DNA of 64,000 nt from Marinobacter caseinilyticus (GTDB lineage: Bacteria; Pseudomonadota; Gammaproteobacteria; Pseudomonadales; Oleiphilaceae): NCBI RefSeq assembly GCF_011074955.1, contig NZ_WUQJ01000022.1, positions 100,595 to 164,594 of the forward strand, given 5' to 3'. A program made the translations under genes and the position numbers. Under the pieces are notes generated by a model. The model was given only the letters and a program-made list of their open reading frames with translations, was not told the origin of the DNA and searched no databases. Below, in pieces: positions 16,924 to 26,634 of the stretch; position 1 is the stretch's first letter; each line of letters opens with the position of its first letter.

Positions 16924-18054
16924 TTACTCCGCAGTCTTGACTGAGACCACTTTGCCACTACCTGAACCGTCAACCTCAAGAACCTGGATTGGAGCCAACA
17001 GAGTGCCATTATCCTGGAAAGAAACCTCGCCACCGACCAATTCGAACGTCTCCGTTGCTTTACGCTGTGCCAGCAGGTTAGCACCCGTAATTTCTTTGTT
17101 CTGCGCTTCCAGAGCCTGGGCAAGTAACCCGAAGACCCTTACGGCATTGTAGTAGTTGGCAATGTAGGAGGTCGGATTCTTGTTATGCTCTGCTTTGTAG
17201 TCGTCCACAAAACGCTTGGTGACAGGGTCATCGGAGCCCCACTCAATGCTCTGGGTGGTGAACAATGCGCCCTGTGCTTCTGCCTGGCTTTGCAGCTCGG
17301 GCACCGAGAACGCGGAGTAACTGGCGATTTGCGCCTTTACGCCGTTGTCACGCAACTGTTTAACGATCTGCAATTGCTGGGAGCCGTAGGAAGCCACATA
17401 GACTACATCCGGATTGTCGCTACGAACCCGGGCAGCCACACCACTGAACTGCTGGGCTGACGCTGCAATGGAGTGGGACTCCACGAGTTCGGCACCCAGT
17501 GTCGGCAAGGTTTTTTCCAGTTCATTCAGTATCGACTCCCCAAGTGGATCATCCACGTACACCAAGGTGAATCGTTTGTGACCCAGGTCTTCGACGGCAT
17601 ACCTCGCCAGGGCTCCAACTTCATTGTTTGCCAGTGGAATGACGTTCCAGAAATATTCGCCCAGTTCCGCCAGATCAGGACCAACACCACCGCCATTTAC
17701 TGCCACCGTCTGGCTGCGCTGAGCCAGTGTGGAGAGAGCCTTGGAAACCCCGGTGAAGGCGGAGAGCACGAAGGGTACGCCCTCAACATTGACCAGCTTA
17801 TTCATCGCCACCACCCCTTGTTGGGGCAAGGCCTGGCTATCTTCGTACAGGATATTCAGATTTCCTGACAACATTCCGTCTTCGTTGATATGCTTGGCAG
17901 CCAGATCTGCACCAGACATAAAAATGTCACCGTAGGTGGCGTTAGGGCCACTGAGCGGAAAGACCGCGCCAATTTCGATGTCCTCGGCTTGAACAGAAAC
18001 GGCAGAAGCAAGCCCTATGGCAAAAGCGATGGAAGAAAGCGTCTTACGTAACAT
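16924..18054 (-). CDS. ABC transporter periplasmic substrate-binding protein (LivJ type)
   Basis: A 376-residue periplasmic binding protein begins with a clear signal peptide (MLRKTLSSIAFAIGLASAVSVQA, cut before EDIEIG). GAVFPLSGPNATYGDIFMSG is the type I fold opening of amide, urea and branched-chain-amino-acid binders; VYVASYGSQQLQIVKQLRDNG lies in the middle. It delivers its ligand to the LivHMFG complex. It is the first gene of the operon running to 10331, so expression starts in the 18055-18221 gap. The ligand is unknown, but the CoA enzymes that follow point to a carboxylic acid. Confidence 0.9.
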   Translation of the reverse strand: MLRKTLSSIAFAIGLASAVSVQAEDIEIGAVFPLSGPNATYGDIFMSGADLAAKHINEDGMLSGNLNILYEDSQALPQQGVVAMNKLVNVEGVPFVLSAFTGVSKALSTLAQRSQTVAVNGGGVGPDLAELGEYFWNVIPLANNEVGALARYAVEDLGHKRFTLVYVDDPLGESILNELEKTLPTLGAELVESHSIAASAQQFSGVAARVRSDNPDVVYVASYGSQQLQIVKQLRDNGVKAQIASYSAFSVPELQSQAEAQGALFTTQSIEWGSDDPVTKRFVDDYKAEHNKNPTSYIANYYNAVRVFGLLAQALEAQNKEITGANLLAQRKATETFELVGGEVSFQDNGTLLAPIQVLEVDGSGSGKVVSVKTAE

Positions 18055-18221
18055 AATCTGTCCTCGGTATTGTTTTTATTCCATTCAAACCTAGCACCGA
18101 TTCAGCTACGCACAATTCGCCATTTATTAAGACCCCGTTAAGGCAATGTGAATATGGATCCGGCCCCCGTAATGAGCATTTCGTTTACTCTTGTTTAAGC
18201 CAAATATAAAGGAGCAGAACC

Positions 18222-19205
18222 ATGAACTATCGCCGACTCGGAACTACCGGCATGAACGTCTCCGCCCTGTGTCTCGGCACCATGACCTATGGTTCGCCGA
18301 AGTGGCGGGAGTGGGTGCTGGACGAACAGGCCAGCCGGCCATTTATAAAACAGGCACTGGATGCTGGCATCAATTTTTTTGATACTGCTGACATGTACTC
18401 ACTGGGGGAATCGGAACGTGTTGTGGGCAAGGCGCTGCTGGATTACGCGCCCCGCGAGGATGTGGTCATCGCCACCAAAGTATTCAACCCCATGGGAGAT
18501 GGTCCCAACAACCGGGGCCTGTCGAGAAAGCACATCATGGCTGCTATAGACAGCTCATTACAGCGCCTCGGCACCGACCACGTCGATCTCTACCAGATCC
18601 ACCGCTGGGACTACAAGACACCAATCGAGGAAACCATGGAAGCCCTGCACGACGTGGTGAAGGCCGGGAAAGCACGTTATATCGGCGCCTCATCCATGTA
18701 TGCCTGGCAGTTTTCAAAAGCCCAGCACACGGCACAAATGCATGGCTGGACCCGCTTTGCCACCATGCAGCCGATGTACAACCTCGTGTATCGGGAAGAA
18801 GAGCGGGAAATGTTCCCGTTGTGTATCGATCAGGGTGTGGGCGTTATTCCCTGGAGTCCGTTGGCGAGGGGCATTCTCGCGGGCAAGACCGTGCAGGGTG
18901 AAGGCGGCGAGAGTACCCGGGCGAAAACCGATGAGAACACCCGAAAATGGCGCCTCGGCAGCGACGTTGACCAACCTGTTATCGACGCCCTCCGCAAGGT
19001 TGCCAAGAATCGCGGCATGAGTATGGCTCAGATTGCGCTGGCCTGGGTTATGTCCAACCCGGCTGTCACCGCACCTATCGTTGGGGCAAGCAAACCGGGA
19101 CACATTGAAGAGGCAATTGCAGCATTGGAACTGACGCTTTCAGATGAAGAAAAAGCCGCCCTGGAAGATGCTTATGTGCCGCATAGGATAGCCGGACACA
19201 ACTAA
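18222..19205 (+). CDS. Aldo/keto reductase
   Basis: The 327-residue protein is an aldo/keto reductase barrel. The tetrad is visible: Asp in FFDTADMYSLG, Tyr in the same stretch, Lys in VVIATKVF and His in DLYQIHRWDY. The NADPH-binding end is IVGASKPGHIEEAI. It reduces aldehydes or ketones; the closest known groups are the YakC/Tas-like reductases, and the substrate is not evident. AGGAG stands before the ATG. It is divergent from the liv operon and convergent with the permease gene; nothing ties it firmly to either pathway. Confidence 0.88.
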   Translation: MNYRRLGTTGMNVSALCLGTMTYGSPKWREWVLDEQASRPFIKQALDAGINFFDTADMYSLGESERVVGKALLDYAPREDVVIATKVFNPMGDGPNNRGLSRKHIMAAIDSSLQRLGTDHVDLYQIHRWDYKTPIEETMEALHDVVKAGKARYIGASSMYAWQFSKAQHTAQMHGWTRFATMQPMYNLVYREEEREMFPLCIDQGVGVIPWSPLARGILAGKTVQGEGGESTRAKTDENTRKWRLGSDVDQPVIDALRKVAKNRGMSMAQIALAWVMSNPAVTAPIVGASKPGHIEEAIAALELTLSDEEKAALEDAYVPHRIAGHN

Positions 19206-19217
19206 CACGACACGAAA

Positions 19218-19248
19218 ACCCTGCCCGTCTTCATCAGAACGGCAGGGT
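19218..19248 (-). terminator. Hairpin terminator for the minus-strand permease operon
   Basis: ACCCTGCC (19218-19225) pairs with GGCAGGGT (19241-19248); GT/AC near the ends of the loop can extend it. On the minus strand the stem is followed by TTTTCGTG, a short T-run. The permease stop codon lies in the loop. On the plus strand no T-run follows, so it may still slow readthrough from the reductase gene. Confidence 0.6.
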
Positions 19249-20571
19249 CAGGACCGCACAAAGCAGGCTGCAAAAGGTGAGCGCGGCCAGAGAGTATTTC
19301 AAGCTCCATTCCCAGGCGGCCCGATGCGCGTTATAGCCCGTGCAGCGTTCCAAAAGCAAGGAATTAGCGGAATAGGGCGTGCCTGCAATGGTAATTCCCC
19401 AGCCGGTAATGATGCCCAGACCCAACCCCAACAAACCGTAATCGGGCCAGATCGGACCGAGAATACTGCCCGCAAGAGTTCCGGAAATAATCGGGTTCAC
19501 GCCCACGGCGCCCCCGGTGAAAAATAACCAGGGCACCGCGATCGCGACCAGCGGATAGGCCCATACCGGCAAGCTGAAATCCATTCCCAACCAGGTCAGT
19601 GCAAAGGTTCCGATGATGCCGCCAAGAAACGAAGACCCCCCCATTATTACCAGCTCGTTGTTCATGGGCGCCAATGAAGGCAACGCTACAACGCCGTCAG
19701 CCAGACGACGATAAGCCAGGCCAAGTATCACAGCCGACAGACAGCTGAGGGTGACTGCCTGGGAGTATACAAGCCCGGCCCGGGCGCTCAAGGTAAAGGC
19801 CCCAAAGCAAATCAGCGCGATAATGGCCACAAAACGGAGCCAGGGGAAAAGCGCAGATTCATGATCGCCCGGCAGCACGGTCACTTCGGCTCGGGCAGGC
19901 TCCTGCTCCCTCGCAAAAGCGCCCGCCAGCAAAAAGAGAATGGACACTGGCAATCCCACAGCAATCAATTTCCAGCTCGACAGCCCCGGCAGGAACGTTA
20001 CGGTCATCACAATGGCGATCGACAGGGGTGAGGCCATGGGCGAGGCACCGAAGCCGCGCACCACCGCCCGGGCAGCATTGCGCCCCAACGCACTGTCGCC
20101 TTGCTCCTTGATTTGCACACCGATCATGGTGGCGACCACGCCTACGGCTCCGAAATTCAGGGGAATCGAAAGCAACGCCGTGCCCACACTCATACCCAGG
20201 TATCGCACTAGGGATTTGCCAGCAAACAGACTGCGGGCAATGATTTTCAGATCATTGGACTGACCCATCACGGCAGATAACAGCATGACGGTGATAATAA
20301 GAGCGCCAATACGCGCCATGTTGGCCGCAGCTCTGGGCAAGGCGGACGGCTCAAACGCAAGTGCCGCAAAGGTGAGCAGGATGATCAGTGAAAATATCAC
20401 CTTCCCCACTACGCGCAGATTGCCCCAACCCAACACAATGGCCATACAGGCAAACACAGTGGCGGCCACGGTATGACCCGGTAAAAAAGTGGCGACCCCG
20501 GCACCCAAAGCAAGGTAAGCCAGGATTGAGCGAGGCAGGGGCAGGCTGTCCGGGTGCAATAAAGACTTCAT
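19234..20571 (-). CDS. Multi-spanning permease of unknown substrate
   Basis: The 445 residues are almost all hydrophobic, with about 11-12 membrane segments and no signal peptide. Landmarks are SIPLNFGAVGVVATMIGVQ, RAVVRGFGASPMASPLSIA and GGAVGVNPIISGTLAGS. The layout with two re-entrant-like Gly/Pro/Asn stretches recalls the ion-transporter superfamily (dicarboxylate or citrate carriers), but I cannot name the family. A second protein in this window (36767-38146) shares the same motif order, so the two are paralogues. It is the last gene of the TAXI-TRAP/CoA-transferase operon, 65 bp below the B subunit. Uptake or export of the same organic acid is the likely job. Confidence 0.65.
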   Translation of the reverse strand: MKSLLHPDSLPLPRSILAYLALGAGVATFLPGHTVAATVFACMAIVLGWGNLRVVGKVIFSLIILLTFAALAFEPSALPRAAANMARIGALIITVMLLSAVMGQSNDLKIIARSLFAGKSLVRYLGMSVGTALLSIPLNFGAVGVVATMIGVQIKEQGDSALGRNAARAVVRGFGASPMASPLSIAIVMTVTFLPGLSSWKLIAVGLPVSILFLLAGAFAREQEPARAEVTVLPGDHESALFPWLRFVAIIALICFGAFTLSARAGLVYSQAVTLSCLSAVILGLAYRRLADGVVALPSLAPMNNELVIMGGSSFLGGIIGTFALTWLGMDFSLPVWAYPLVAIAVPWLFFTGGAVGVNPIISGTLAGSILGPIWPDYGLLGLGLGIITGWGITIAGTPYSANSLLLERCTGYNAHRAAWEWSLKYSLAALTFCSLLCAVLTLPF

Positions 20572-20636
20572 ACTACCGACATTCCCTATCGCCCCGAGCC
20601 TTCTGGTTGGTCTTCTGACGAGTCTCGTCCATGCCT

Positions 20637-21278
20637 TCAGGCAGGAGGCAACAACCGTGCACCAGTCAAAGCCTGAACTTCCTCAAATGTATTCTCACCA
20701 AACAACTCCACTACCCGAAGCCCGTCCGGCGTCACATCTATGACGGCGAGGTCGGTAAAAATCCTTTGAACCACACCCGTTCCGGTCAAAGGATAGGTAC
20801 ATTGTTCGAGAATCTTGGGTTCGTTCTCCCGGGTCGTGTGCCGCATCACTACAAAGAGTTTGCGAGCGCCTACGGCCAGATCCATCGCACCACCAACCGC
20901 CGGGGGAAACTTGTCGTTATTGGTCGCCCAGTTTGCCAGGTCACCCGTGGCAGACACCTGGAAAGCACCCAGCACAGCAATATCCAGATGCCCTCCCCGC
21001 ATGATCGCGAAGGATTCCGCGTTATCGAAATAACACCCGCCCGGGAGCAGGGTTACATACTGTTTGCCTGCATTGATCAGATTGGGGTTTTCTTCCCCCG
21101 GTGCAGGCGCGGGACCGACGGCGAGAATGCCGTTCTCGCTGTGATAGATAACCTGTTTATCACCGGCCACGTAGTTTGAAACCTTGGTGGGTATGCCGAT
21201 ACCAAGATTCACGTAGGCGCCATCAGGTATATCCTGGGCCACACGTTCGGCCATCTGTTCGGGGTTAAACCTGAGCAT
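20637..21278 (-). CDS. 3-oxoacid-type CoA transferase, subunit B
   Basis: The 213-residue beta subunit carries the catalytic glutamate in HSENGILAVGP (the SENG motif of family I CoA transferases) and NLGIGIPTKVSNY near its start. With subunit A it moves CoA from a donor such as succinyl-CoA or acetyl-CoA to a free acid through a glutamyl-CoA thioester. The ATG at 21278 follows AGGAGGTGG and overlaps the A gene by 14 bp, so translation is coupled. Substrates of close relatives include acetoacetate, 3-oxoadipate and glutaconate; here it cannot be told which. Confidence 0.88.
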   Translation of the reverse strand: MLRFNPEQMAERVAQDIPDGAYVNLGIGIPTKVSNYVAGDKQVIYHSENGILAVGPAPAPGEENPNLINAGKQYVTLLPGGCYFDNAESFAIMRGGHLDIAVLGAFQVSATGDLANWATNNDKFPPAVGGAMDLAVGARKLFVVMRHTTRENEPKILEQCTYPLTGTGVVQRIFTDLAVIDVTPDGLRVVELFGENTFEEVQALTGARLLPPA

Positions 21279-21966
21279 GGTCCACCTCCTCTGCCACCAA
21301 CCGATCAACAAAAATACCCGGTGTCACCACATGTTCTGGGTTAAGCCCACCGACTTCGACAATGGAATTCACTTCGGCGATGGTTACACGCGCCGCGCTG
21401 GCCATCATCGGGTTAAAATTCCGCCCGGCGGTGTTGTAGACCAGATTACCCCATGGGTCGCCGCACTCCGCCCGTACCAGTGCGTAATCTGCCGGCAGCG
21501 GCAACTCCAGGACATAGCCCTTGCCATTGATGACCCTGGTTTCTTTCCCTTCGGCCAGTCTGGTGCCATAGCCGGTTGGTGTCAGAAAACCACCAATCCC
21601 GGCTCCGGCAATCCGGATACGCTCACTCAGAGTGCCCTGCGGCACCAGTTCCAATTCTACCGAACCCTCTTCAAAGCGTTTCTCGAACCATATGGAACCG
21701 GCTGAGCGAGGAAAAGAACAGACGATCTTGCTCACCAGTCCATCTCTCAACAAGGATGCAATGCCCTCCTCTGCCACCCCAGCATTGTTGGAGATAATGG
21801 TGAGCCCTGTTGCGCCATGCTGTCGAAGCGCTTCGATCAGTTTCAGCGGAATACCTGAACTGCCGAAGCCCCCAATCATGATGACCGCACCGTCAGGAAT
21901 ATCAGCCACGGCATCTTTGAACGAGTTAACCCGTTTATCAATCACAACCTGTTCCCCTTCTGTCAT
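21265..21966 (-). CDS. 3-oxoacid-type CoA transferase, subunit A
   Basis: The 233-residue alpha subunit has the family opening DGAVIMIGGFGSSGIPLKLI and the later GIGGFLTPTGYGT and CGDPWGNLVYNTAGRNFNP blocks, in the form shared with ScoA/AtoD/PcaI. It forms a heterodimer or heterotetramer with the B subunit below it. The gene starts nine bases after the TRAP permease stop and lacks a strong ribosome site, pointing to coupling with that gene. The link to a TRAP importer suggests that the imported acid is activated here. Confidence 0.88.
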   Translation of the reverse strand: MTEGEQVVIDKRVNSFKDAVADIPDGAVIMIGGFGSSGIPLKLIEALRQHGATGLTIISNNAGVAEEGIASLLRDGLVSKIVCSFPRSAGSIWFEKRFEEGSVELELVPQGTLSERIRIAGAGIGGFLTPTGYGTRLAEGKETRVINGKGYVLELPLPADYALVRAECGDPWGNLVYNTAGRNFNPMMASAARVTIAEVNSIVEVGGLNPEHVVTPGIFVDRLVAEEVDHAQV

Positions 21967-21975
21967 AAACCGGGT

Positions 21976-23928
21976 TTAACGATGAAGTACCGGCGTGGCA
22001 TTACGGTTCAGCAGCCCCTTTGCGGCATACATCACCACAATAACGCCCAACCCCGCGAGCTCAGTGACCAGATCCGGATAGATCATCAGACCACCGGCGA
22101 TCAACGCGATCACCCTCAAGGGCCAGGCAATAATGCCCACCCGGTAAAGATAACCTTCCATCGAAGAGGCGATCAGCCAGATCGCGGTGACGGCAGTCAC
22201 GGTCGACATCAGGATCCGCGAGAGTTCCCCCTGCATGATCAGGGACGGATTCAATACGAACAGGAACGGCAGAACAAAAAGAATGCCTCCCAGGCGCATG
22301 GAATACAGGCCAGTCTTTGTGGCGTTCGCGCCGGCAACACCGGCGGCCGTTATCGCGGCCAGAGAAACCGGTGGTGTGATGTAGGACAACATCCCCCAGT
22401 ACAGAATAAACAGGTGACTCGCCAGCGGATTCAGCCCGGCATTGACCAGAGCGGGAGCCAGCAGGATAGACAGGAAGATATAGCAGGCACTGACCGTCAT
22501 CCCCATGCCGAGTATAAAGCTGGTCACCGCACCAGCCGCCAGCATCAGAGGTATGCTGCCATCGGCATACAGCAACAGTTCACGGGAAAACGCCCCCGCC
22601 ACACCGGTATAGGAAAGCCCTCCGACCACCAACCCGATGCCTGCCAGAATCGCCACCAGGTTAGCCACGTTGGTAGTCAGGTCCCGGATGAACAACTTCG
22701 CGCGGGAAAAATTCATACGGTACTTACGCTTGAACAACGAAACACCGAGCAACACCAGTGAGGCATAATAAGGAGCATAGGCCTCAAGCCGCATCACCAA
22801 CAGCATGTAGATCAACATGACCAAGGCAAACAGATAGGGCCACCCCTCCTTCAGGGTTTCTTTCAGGCTGGGAATCTGGTCATCCGGCAACCCTTTGAGG
22901 CCTCGTTTTGCGGCGTAGTTATCGACCTGGAAAAGTAGCGCCAGATAAAACAAAAGTGCGGGAAGAAACGCCGCAATCATGATTTCTGCGTAAGCCACCC
23001 CCAGGAACGACGCCATGATAAACGCCACCGCACCCATAACCGGGGGCATCAAGGTACCACCGGTGGAGGCACAAGCTTCAACCGCCGCAGCATAATGAGC
23101 CGGGTAACCCGTCTTCTTCATGGTGGGAATGGTAATAGGGCCAGTGGTGAGGATATTTGAAATCACACTACCGGACAGGCTACCCAGGATACCGCTCGAC
23201 AATACCGACACCTTGGCCGGACCACCGCGACTCCGACCCATCAGGGCGGTGGCAAATTTCATGAAGAACTCACCACCACCGGTGATGGTCAGCGCCGCGC
23301 CAAAAACCACGAAACCGATCACCAGTTGCGCAACCACCTGCATCGGAATGCCAATAATACTTTCCACGCCAATAACATGGGCGCGAATAATCTCCGTCAA
23401 TGTATATTCATTGCCCCACAGGAATCCCGGCATACTCCCGGCATAAAGCGGGTAGGTGCCAAAGAACAGTGAAACGAACAGCAACGGCCAACCGCCGCAT
23501 CGGCGGACACCTTCAAGGATCATCACCAACAGAACGGCGGAAGATATGGTTGCGGCCAGCGGAGCTTCAAACTCCCAGCCCTGTTGAATCATGATCAACC
23601 CATAAAACCCCAGATACCCACAGGGCAACAGTGCCAAAACCCCCAGAACCCAGTCGTACCAGGGCACTTTGTGGCGAGCACCGGACCAGGCGGGAAAACA
23701 CAGGAATGCCGCAGCGAGGAAAATACCAATCAGATAGTACAGGTAGGAGTTACCCAGTGGCTTAAACCCGAGAATTTCCAGATTGAAGGTCTGGTTGATT
23801 GCCATCAACAAACCCAGGGTACCTAGTATAAGGACGCCCCAATAGCCGGCGCCGTGCAGACGACCGCCGCTGGTTTCGCCTGGAACTGGTGATGAAGTCT
23901 GGGCAGAGGTGCCCGGAGAAGAAGTCAT
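21976..23928 (-). CDS. TRAP transporter fused permease (4TM/12TM)
   Basis: The 650-residue membrane protein is the fused small-plus-large permease found with TAXI-type binding proteins. The first four helices are DctQ-like (residues about 30-160); the DctM-like core carries GGGEFFMKFATALMGRSRGGPAKVSV, EACASTGGTLMPPVMGAVAFI and YITPPVSLAAITAAGVAG. It uses a Na+ gradient to import the ligand handed over by the TAXI protein at 24000. The two genes lie 71 bp apart and head the operon with CoA transferase A/B. Confidence 0.93.
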   Translation of the reverse strand: MTSSPGTSAQTSSPVPGETSGGRLHGAGYWGVLILGTLGLLMAINQTFNLEILGFKPLGNSYLYYLIGIFLAAAFLCFPAWSGARHKVPWYDWVLGVLALLPCGYLGFYGLIMIQQGWEFEAPLAATISSAVLLVMILEGVRRCGGWPLLFVSLFFGTYPLYAGSMPGFLWGNEYTLTEIIRAHVIGVESIIGIPMQVVAQLVIGFVVFGAALTITGGGEFFMKFATALMGRSRGGPAKVSVLSSGILGSLSGSVISNILTTGPITIPTMKKTGYPAHYAAAVEACASTGGTLMPPVMGAVAFIMASFLGVAYAEIMIAAFLPALLFYLALLFQVDNYAAKRGLKGLPDDQIPSLKETLKEGWPYLFALVMLIYMLLVMRLEAYAPYYASLVLLGVSLFKRKYRMNFSRAKLFIRDLTTNVANLVAILAGIGLVVGGLSYTGVAGAFSRELLLYADGSIPLMLAAGAVTSFILGMGMTVSACYIFLSILLAPALVNAGLNPLASHLFILYWGMLSYITPPVSLAAITAAGVAGANATKTGLYSMRLGGILFVLPFLFVLNPSLIMQGELSRILMSTVTAVTAIWLIASSMEGYLYRVGIIAWPLRVIALIAGGLMIYPDLVTELAGLGVIVVMYAAKGLLNRNATPVLHR

Positions 23929-23999
23929 GCCATACCCCGAAAAAACGAAGTAAAGTGGTGCAGCTGATGCACCACTTTATTCAAGCCATTGATAAACGG

Positions 24000-25151
24000 T
24001 TACAGCGAGCTGAGTGCCTCGGTCCGGTGTTTTTCCCAGATTTCAGCGAACTCCTCATCGCTTTTGCCTTCACCTTCTTCCATTGCTTTCGGCCAGGCTT
24101 CCAGCAATGCGTTCAGGCGCTCGGTACGCGCATCGTTCCAGCTCTGGTGTTCTTCGGTCCAGATACCCTTCTCTTTCAAGTAGCGAATGGCTCCCGCGTG
24201 GAAGGGCACATCAATGGCCGGAGTGCCAGCTTCCTTCAGGTCCCAGCGGTCCATAACAGCCGTGGCGTCCTTGTACATGTCGAAGGTCTCATCAAGCACC
24301 TTGATGTAGTCGTAGACCGCTTTTTCGTCCATGTTGGCACGAACGGTCAGAACCGGGTAGCGATAGGCGAGAATGTCAACCGGATTATCTTCACTGATGC
24401 CAGCACCCACAGTTTCCGTGTAGGGCTGGAAGAAAGGCGCCACTTCGCGGATCCGTTTCCAGCCTTCCTCGTTGTCCTTCGGCACTTCCAGCCAGCGAAT
24501 GCCGCGGGGCGATTCGGCCAGTTCATAGACGTGGCTCGGAGTTGTAGTGGTGCAGGAGGCGTCGGCTTCGCCACGTGCCAGGGAGCTCATCGTGTTGGCA
24601 TAGGTTGGGAACATGATGGCGTCCACATCATCCCTGGTCAGGCCTGCAAACGCCAAAAAGGCATCGCATTTCACGTTGACGGACGGATTACCGGCTACGT
24701 AGGCAAAGCGCACACCCTTCAGATCTTCGAGAGATTCAATATTCGCGTCTGCTGCAGTGAAGATACCAAACGATGACGGACGACCAGCGACGGCCCGGAG
24801 ATCCTGGGGACCCCAGCGACGGGTAGAAAAGTCATGGATACCTTCAGCAGCAAAGAAGGTTTCTGTGGCAAGGAAGGCGTAGTCCGCGCGACCACTGAGC
24901 AAAGGCTGCAGCCGCCCGATGGCGGAACCGGAGGGCTGGATGCGGACCCGGGTGCCATACTTCTTGCCGAAGGCATCGGCAATGGCGGAGGCTTCAGCGT
25001 AGCCTGCGGACCCAACATCGTAGGAAGTCCATGTCATCGTATCTGGGAGCTCAGTTTCGGCAGCGGCTGTCGCACTGACGCCCAGGACCATTACGGCGGC
25101 GCATATGGAGCTGGCTAGAGGGCGGAATAAATTTGCTGTTCGGGATTTCAT
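24000..25151 (-). CDS. TAXI-family TRAP substrate-binding protein
   Basis: The 383-residue periplasmic protein has a signal peptide (MKSRTANLFRPLASSICAAV..., cut near AAAE) and the TAXI order: WTSYDVGSAGYAEASAIADAF, RIQPSGSAIGRLQPLLSGRADYAFL and AYVAGNPSVNVKCDAFLAFAG. It binds a small organic anion for the fused permease. The ATG at 25151 is chosen for the GGAGAG eight bases upstream; the frame could begin 12 codons earlier but without a ribosome site. The ligand is unknown; the neighbouring CoA transferase suggests a carboxylate. Confidence 0.9.
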   Translation of the reverse strand: MKSRTANLFRPLASSICAAVMVLGVSATAAAETELPDTMTWTSYDVGSAGYAEASAIADAFGKKYGTRVRIQPSGSAIGRLQPLLSGRADYAFLATETFFAAEGIHDFSTRRWGPQDLRAVAGRPSSFGIFTAADANIESLEDLKGVRFAYVAGNPSVNVKCDAFLAFAGLTRDDVDAIMFPTYANTMSSLARGEADASCTTTTPSHVYELAESPRGIRWLEVPKDNEEGWKRIREVAPFFQPYTETVGAGISEDNPVDILAYRYPVLTVRANMDEKAVYDYIKVLDETFDMYKDATAVMDRWDLKEAGTPAIDVPFHAGAIRYLKEKGIWTEEHQSWNDARTERLNALLEAWPKAMEEGEGKSDEEFAEIWEKHRTEALSSL

Positions 25152-25324
25152 AGTGACTCTCCGGATAGTTGTTGTTGTAAGTCGCAACTTAAGCCTAGCT
25201 CACAACAGAATTTTAGCCTGTCATGGATAGCAAACTGCCACCGGCCGAACCGATAGCTTCTTCAAACTAAACCTGCCCTCCCGACCAGTCAACGTATTTT
25301 CTATAATCGAATAAACAACTATTT

Positions 25325-25350
25325 TATATAAGAAATACTATTTTTATATA
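25325..25350. promoter_or_regulatory. Inverted repeat upstream of the TAXI operon
   Basis: TATATAA (25325-25331) is mirrored exactly by TTATATA (25344-25350), with 12 bp between. It lies about 175 bp before the TAXI start. The spacer holds ATACTATTT, resembling AT-rich motifs at 47182 and 60353. It is a possible regulator binding site; AT-richness alone could also produce it. Confidence 0.4.
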
Positions 25351-25533
25351 GCTCGCACCTATACCTCTAAACACCTGGTTGTCAAACTTGGGCGTAGGCG
25401 CAGCAATGTTGGCGAGGATATTAACCCTCACAATACTCCCAGCAGATTAGGATAGTGGATTGCGGTAAAACGCCCGGCGCTCCAATTGCCTAAACCAGCC
25501 TTCTCCGGCATTCCTTCATAAAAGCAAGTGAGA

Positions 25534-25569
25534 GTGAAATGGAGAATGTGATGGAGAGTGCGATGCAGA
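25534..25569. repeat. Degenerate 12-bp tandem repeat, three copies
   Basis: Three imperfect 12-mers lie head to tail: GTGAAATGGAGA, ATGTGATGGAGA and GTGCGATGCAGA; AAGCAAGTGAGA before them may be a fourth. On the minus strand, in shifted phase, they read GCACTCTCCATC, ACATTCTCCATT, TCACTCTCACTT, close to the 12-mers at 51491-51574. Confidence 0.55.
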
Positions 25570-25667
25570 GATAAGTGGCAAATGAGGTGAATTTCGAAGC
25601 GAGGAAGCTTCTTCAGCCAAGCTTTCACTTAGGGTGTTTGAGGCGTAGAGCCGTTGTACAGCTCAAG

Positions 25668-26597
25668 TTAATCATTAACTGGCAGGCTAAAAGCCCAGTT
25701 TCGCTCATGATGTTGTTCTTTCAGGAAGTTCAGTAGCAAGTCACGAATTTCCTTGTGTGAATCGGTATCGCGGCGCCAGATGCAGTGCGATTGATGACGG
25801 GTGGTTGAGTCGGTAAGCGGTAGAAAGCTGACATTGGAAAACCCGGACTTGGCTAGCGATTGGGGCACCAGGGCGACTCCCATCCCATTGGCTACCAACG
25901 CAAGAATGGTCAGCCAATGGGATACTTCGTGACAAATCTGTGGTTCGACATCTGCATGATGGAAAAGGCTAATAATCCTATCGTAATAGTGAGGAGCAAG
26001 GTCGCGACCAAACAGGATAACCGGCTCATTGACAAGGTCCCTCACTGCCAAATTGCGCCGGACTGCCAAGTGGTGGTGTGTAGGTAAGCAACATAGAAAG
26101 GGCTCATCCGTTAGAGTCACCGAGTCGATACCATCGGGTAACGGCATTGAATGGATGAAACCTATGTCGAGCTGCTCTTGCATGACACCCTCAATCTGGT
26201 CTACCGAATTGCGTTCTATTAACTGTATCTCTATACCTGGGTAACGAGATTGCAGAAGTTTGAGGAGTTCTGGAAGACCGCGAAAAAGCATTGCCGGAGT
26301 AAACCCGACGCGAACTAAGCCTGTTGCACTAGAGGCAATTCTGCGCACCAGGGTTTGCGACTCTTCTAACTGTTCAAGTATTCGGCGTGCCTGGCGCTGA
26401 AACGCTTCTCCTGCAGGTGTGAGTAAGACGCGTTTGCTATTGCGCAACAGTAACTTGACACTCAGCTCCTCTTCCAACTGACGAAGGCTAGCGCTCAGGG
26501 GTGGCTGAGAAATATGTAGACGTTGTGCGGCTCGACCAAAATGCAACTCCTCCGAGAGCACCAAAAAATATCGCAACTGCCGAAATGTCAGCGCCAT
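25668..26597 (-). CDS. LysR-family regulator
   Basis: The 309-residue regulator has a typical helix-turn-helix, FRQLRYFLVLSEELHFGRAA then LHISQPPLSASLRQLEEEL, of the BenM/CatM-like subgroup, and an inducer-binding domain. It faces the dehydrogenase gene at 26740; the 142-bp gap between them holds a palindrome at 26635-26650. It most likely controls the dehydrogenase and CaiB pair. The three genes look AT-richer in codon choice than the flanking operons. The inducer is unknown. Confidence 0.88.
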   Translation of the reverse strand: MALTFRQLRYFLVLSEELHFGRAAQRLHISQPPLSASLRQLEEELSVKLLLRNSKRVLLTPAGEAFQRQARRILEQLEESQTLVRRIASSATGLVRVGFTPAMLFRGLPELLKLLQSRYPGIEIQLIERNSVDQIEGVMQEQLDIGFIHSMPLPDGIDSVTLTDEPFLCCLPTHHHLAVRRNLAVRDLVNEPVILFGRDLAPHYYDRIISLFHHADVEPQICHEVSHWLTILALVANGMGVALVPQSLAKSGFSNVSFLPLTDSTTRHQSHCIWRRDTDSHKEIRDLLLNFLKEQHHERNWAFSLPVND

Positions 26598-26634
26598 AAA
26601 CTTTACCCCCCTTATTGCCTATCCACCTTCAATC

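Larger units (their letters stand above)
25152..25667. other. 516-bp intergenic region with operator-like repeat and 12-bp repeats
   Basis: Upstream of the TAXI gene the sequence is AT-rich and holds an inverted repeat at 25325-25350. Further on lies a short 12-bp tandem repeat (25534-25569). An open frame for 66 residues on the minus strand at 25428-25628 crosses the repeat (the LHRTLHHILHFTL part); it has no good ribosome site and I do not call it a gene. No other gene, RNA or terminator was recognised. Confidence 0.5.

Noticed and set aside
25428..25628. 66-residue minus-strand frame with LHRTLHHILHFTL
   Set aside because: The repeat-like peptide comes from the 12-bp DNA repeat; no ribosome site and no recognised domain, so it is treated as repeat DNA.
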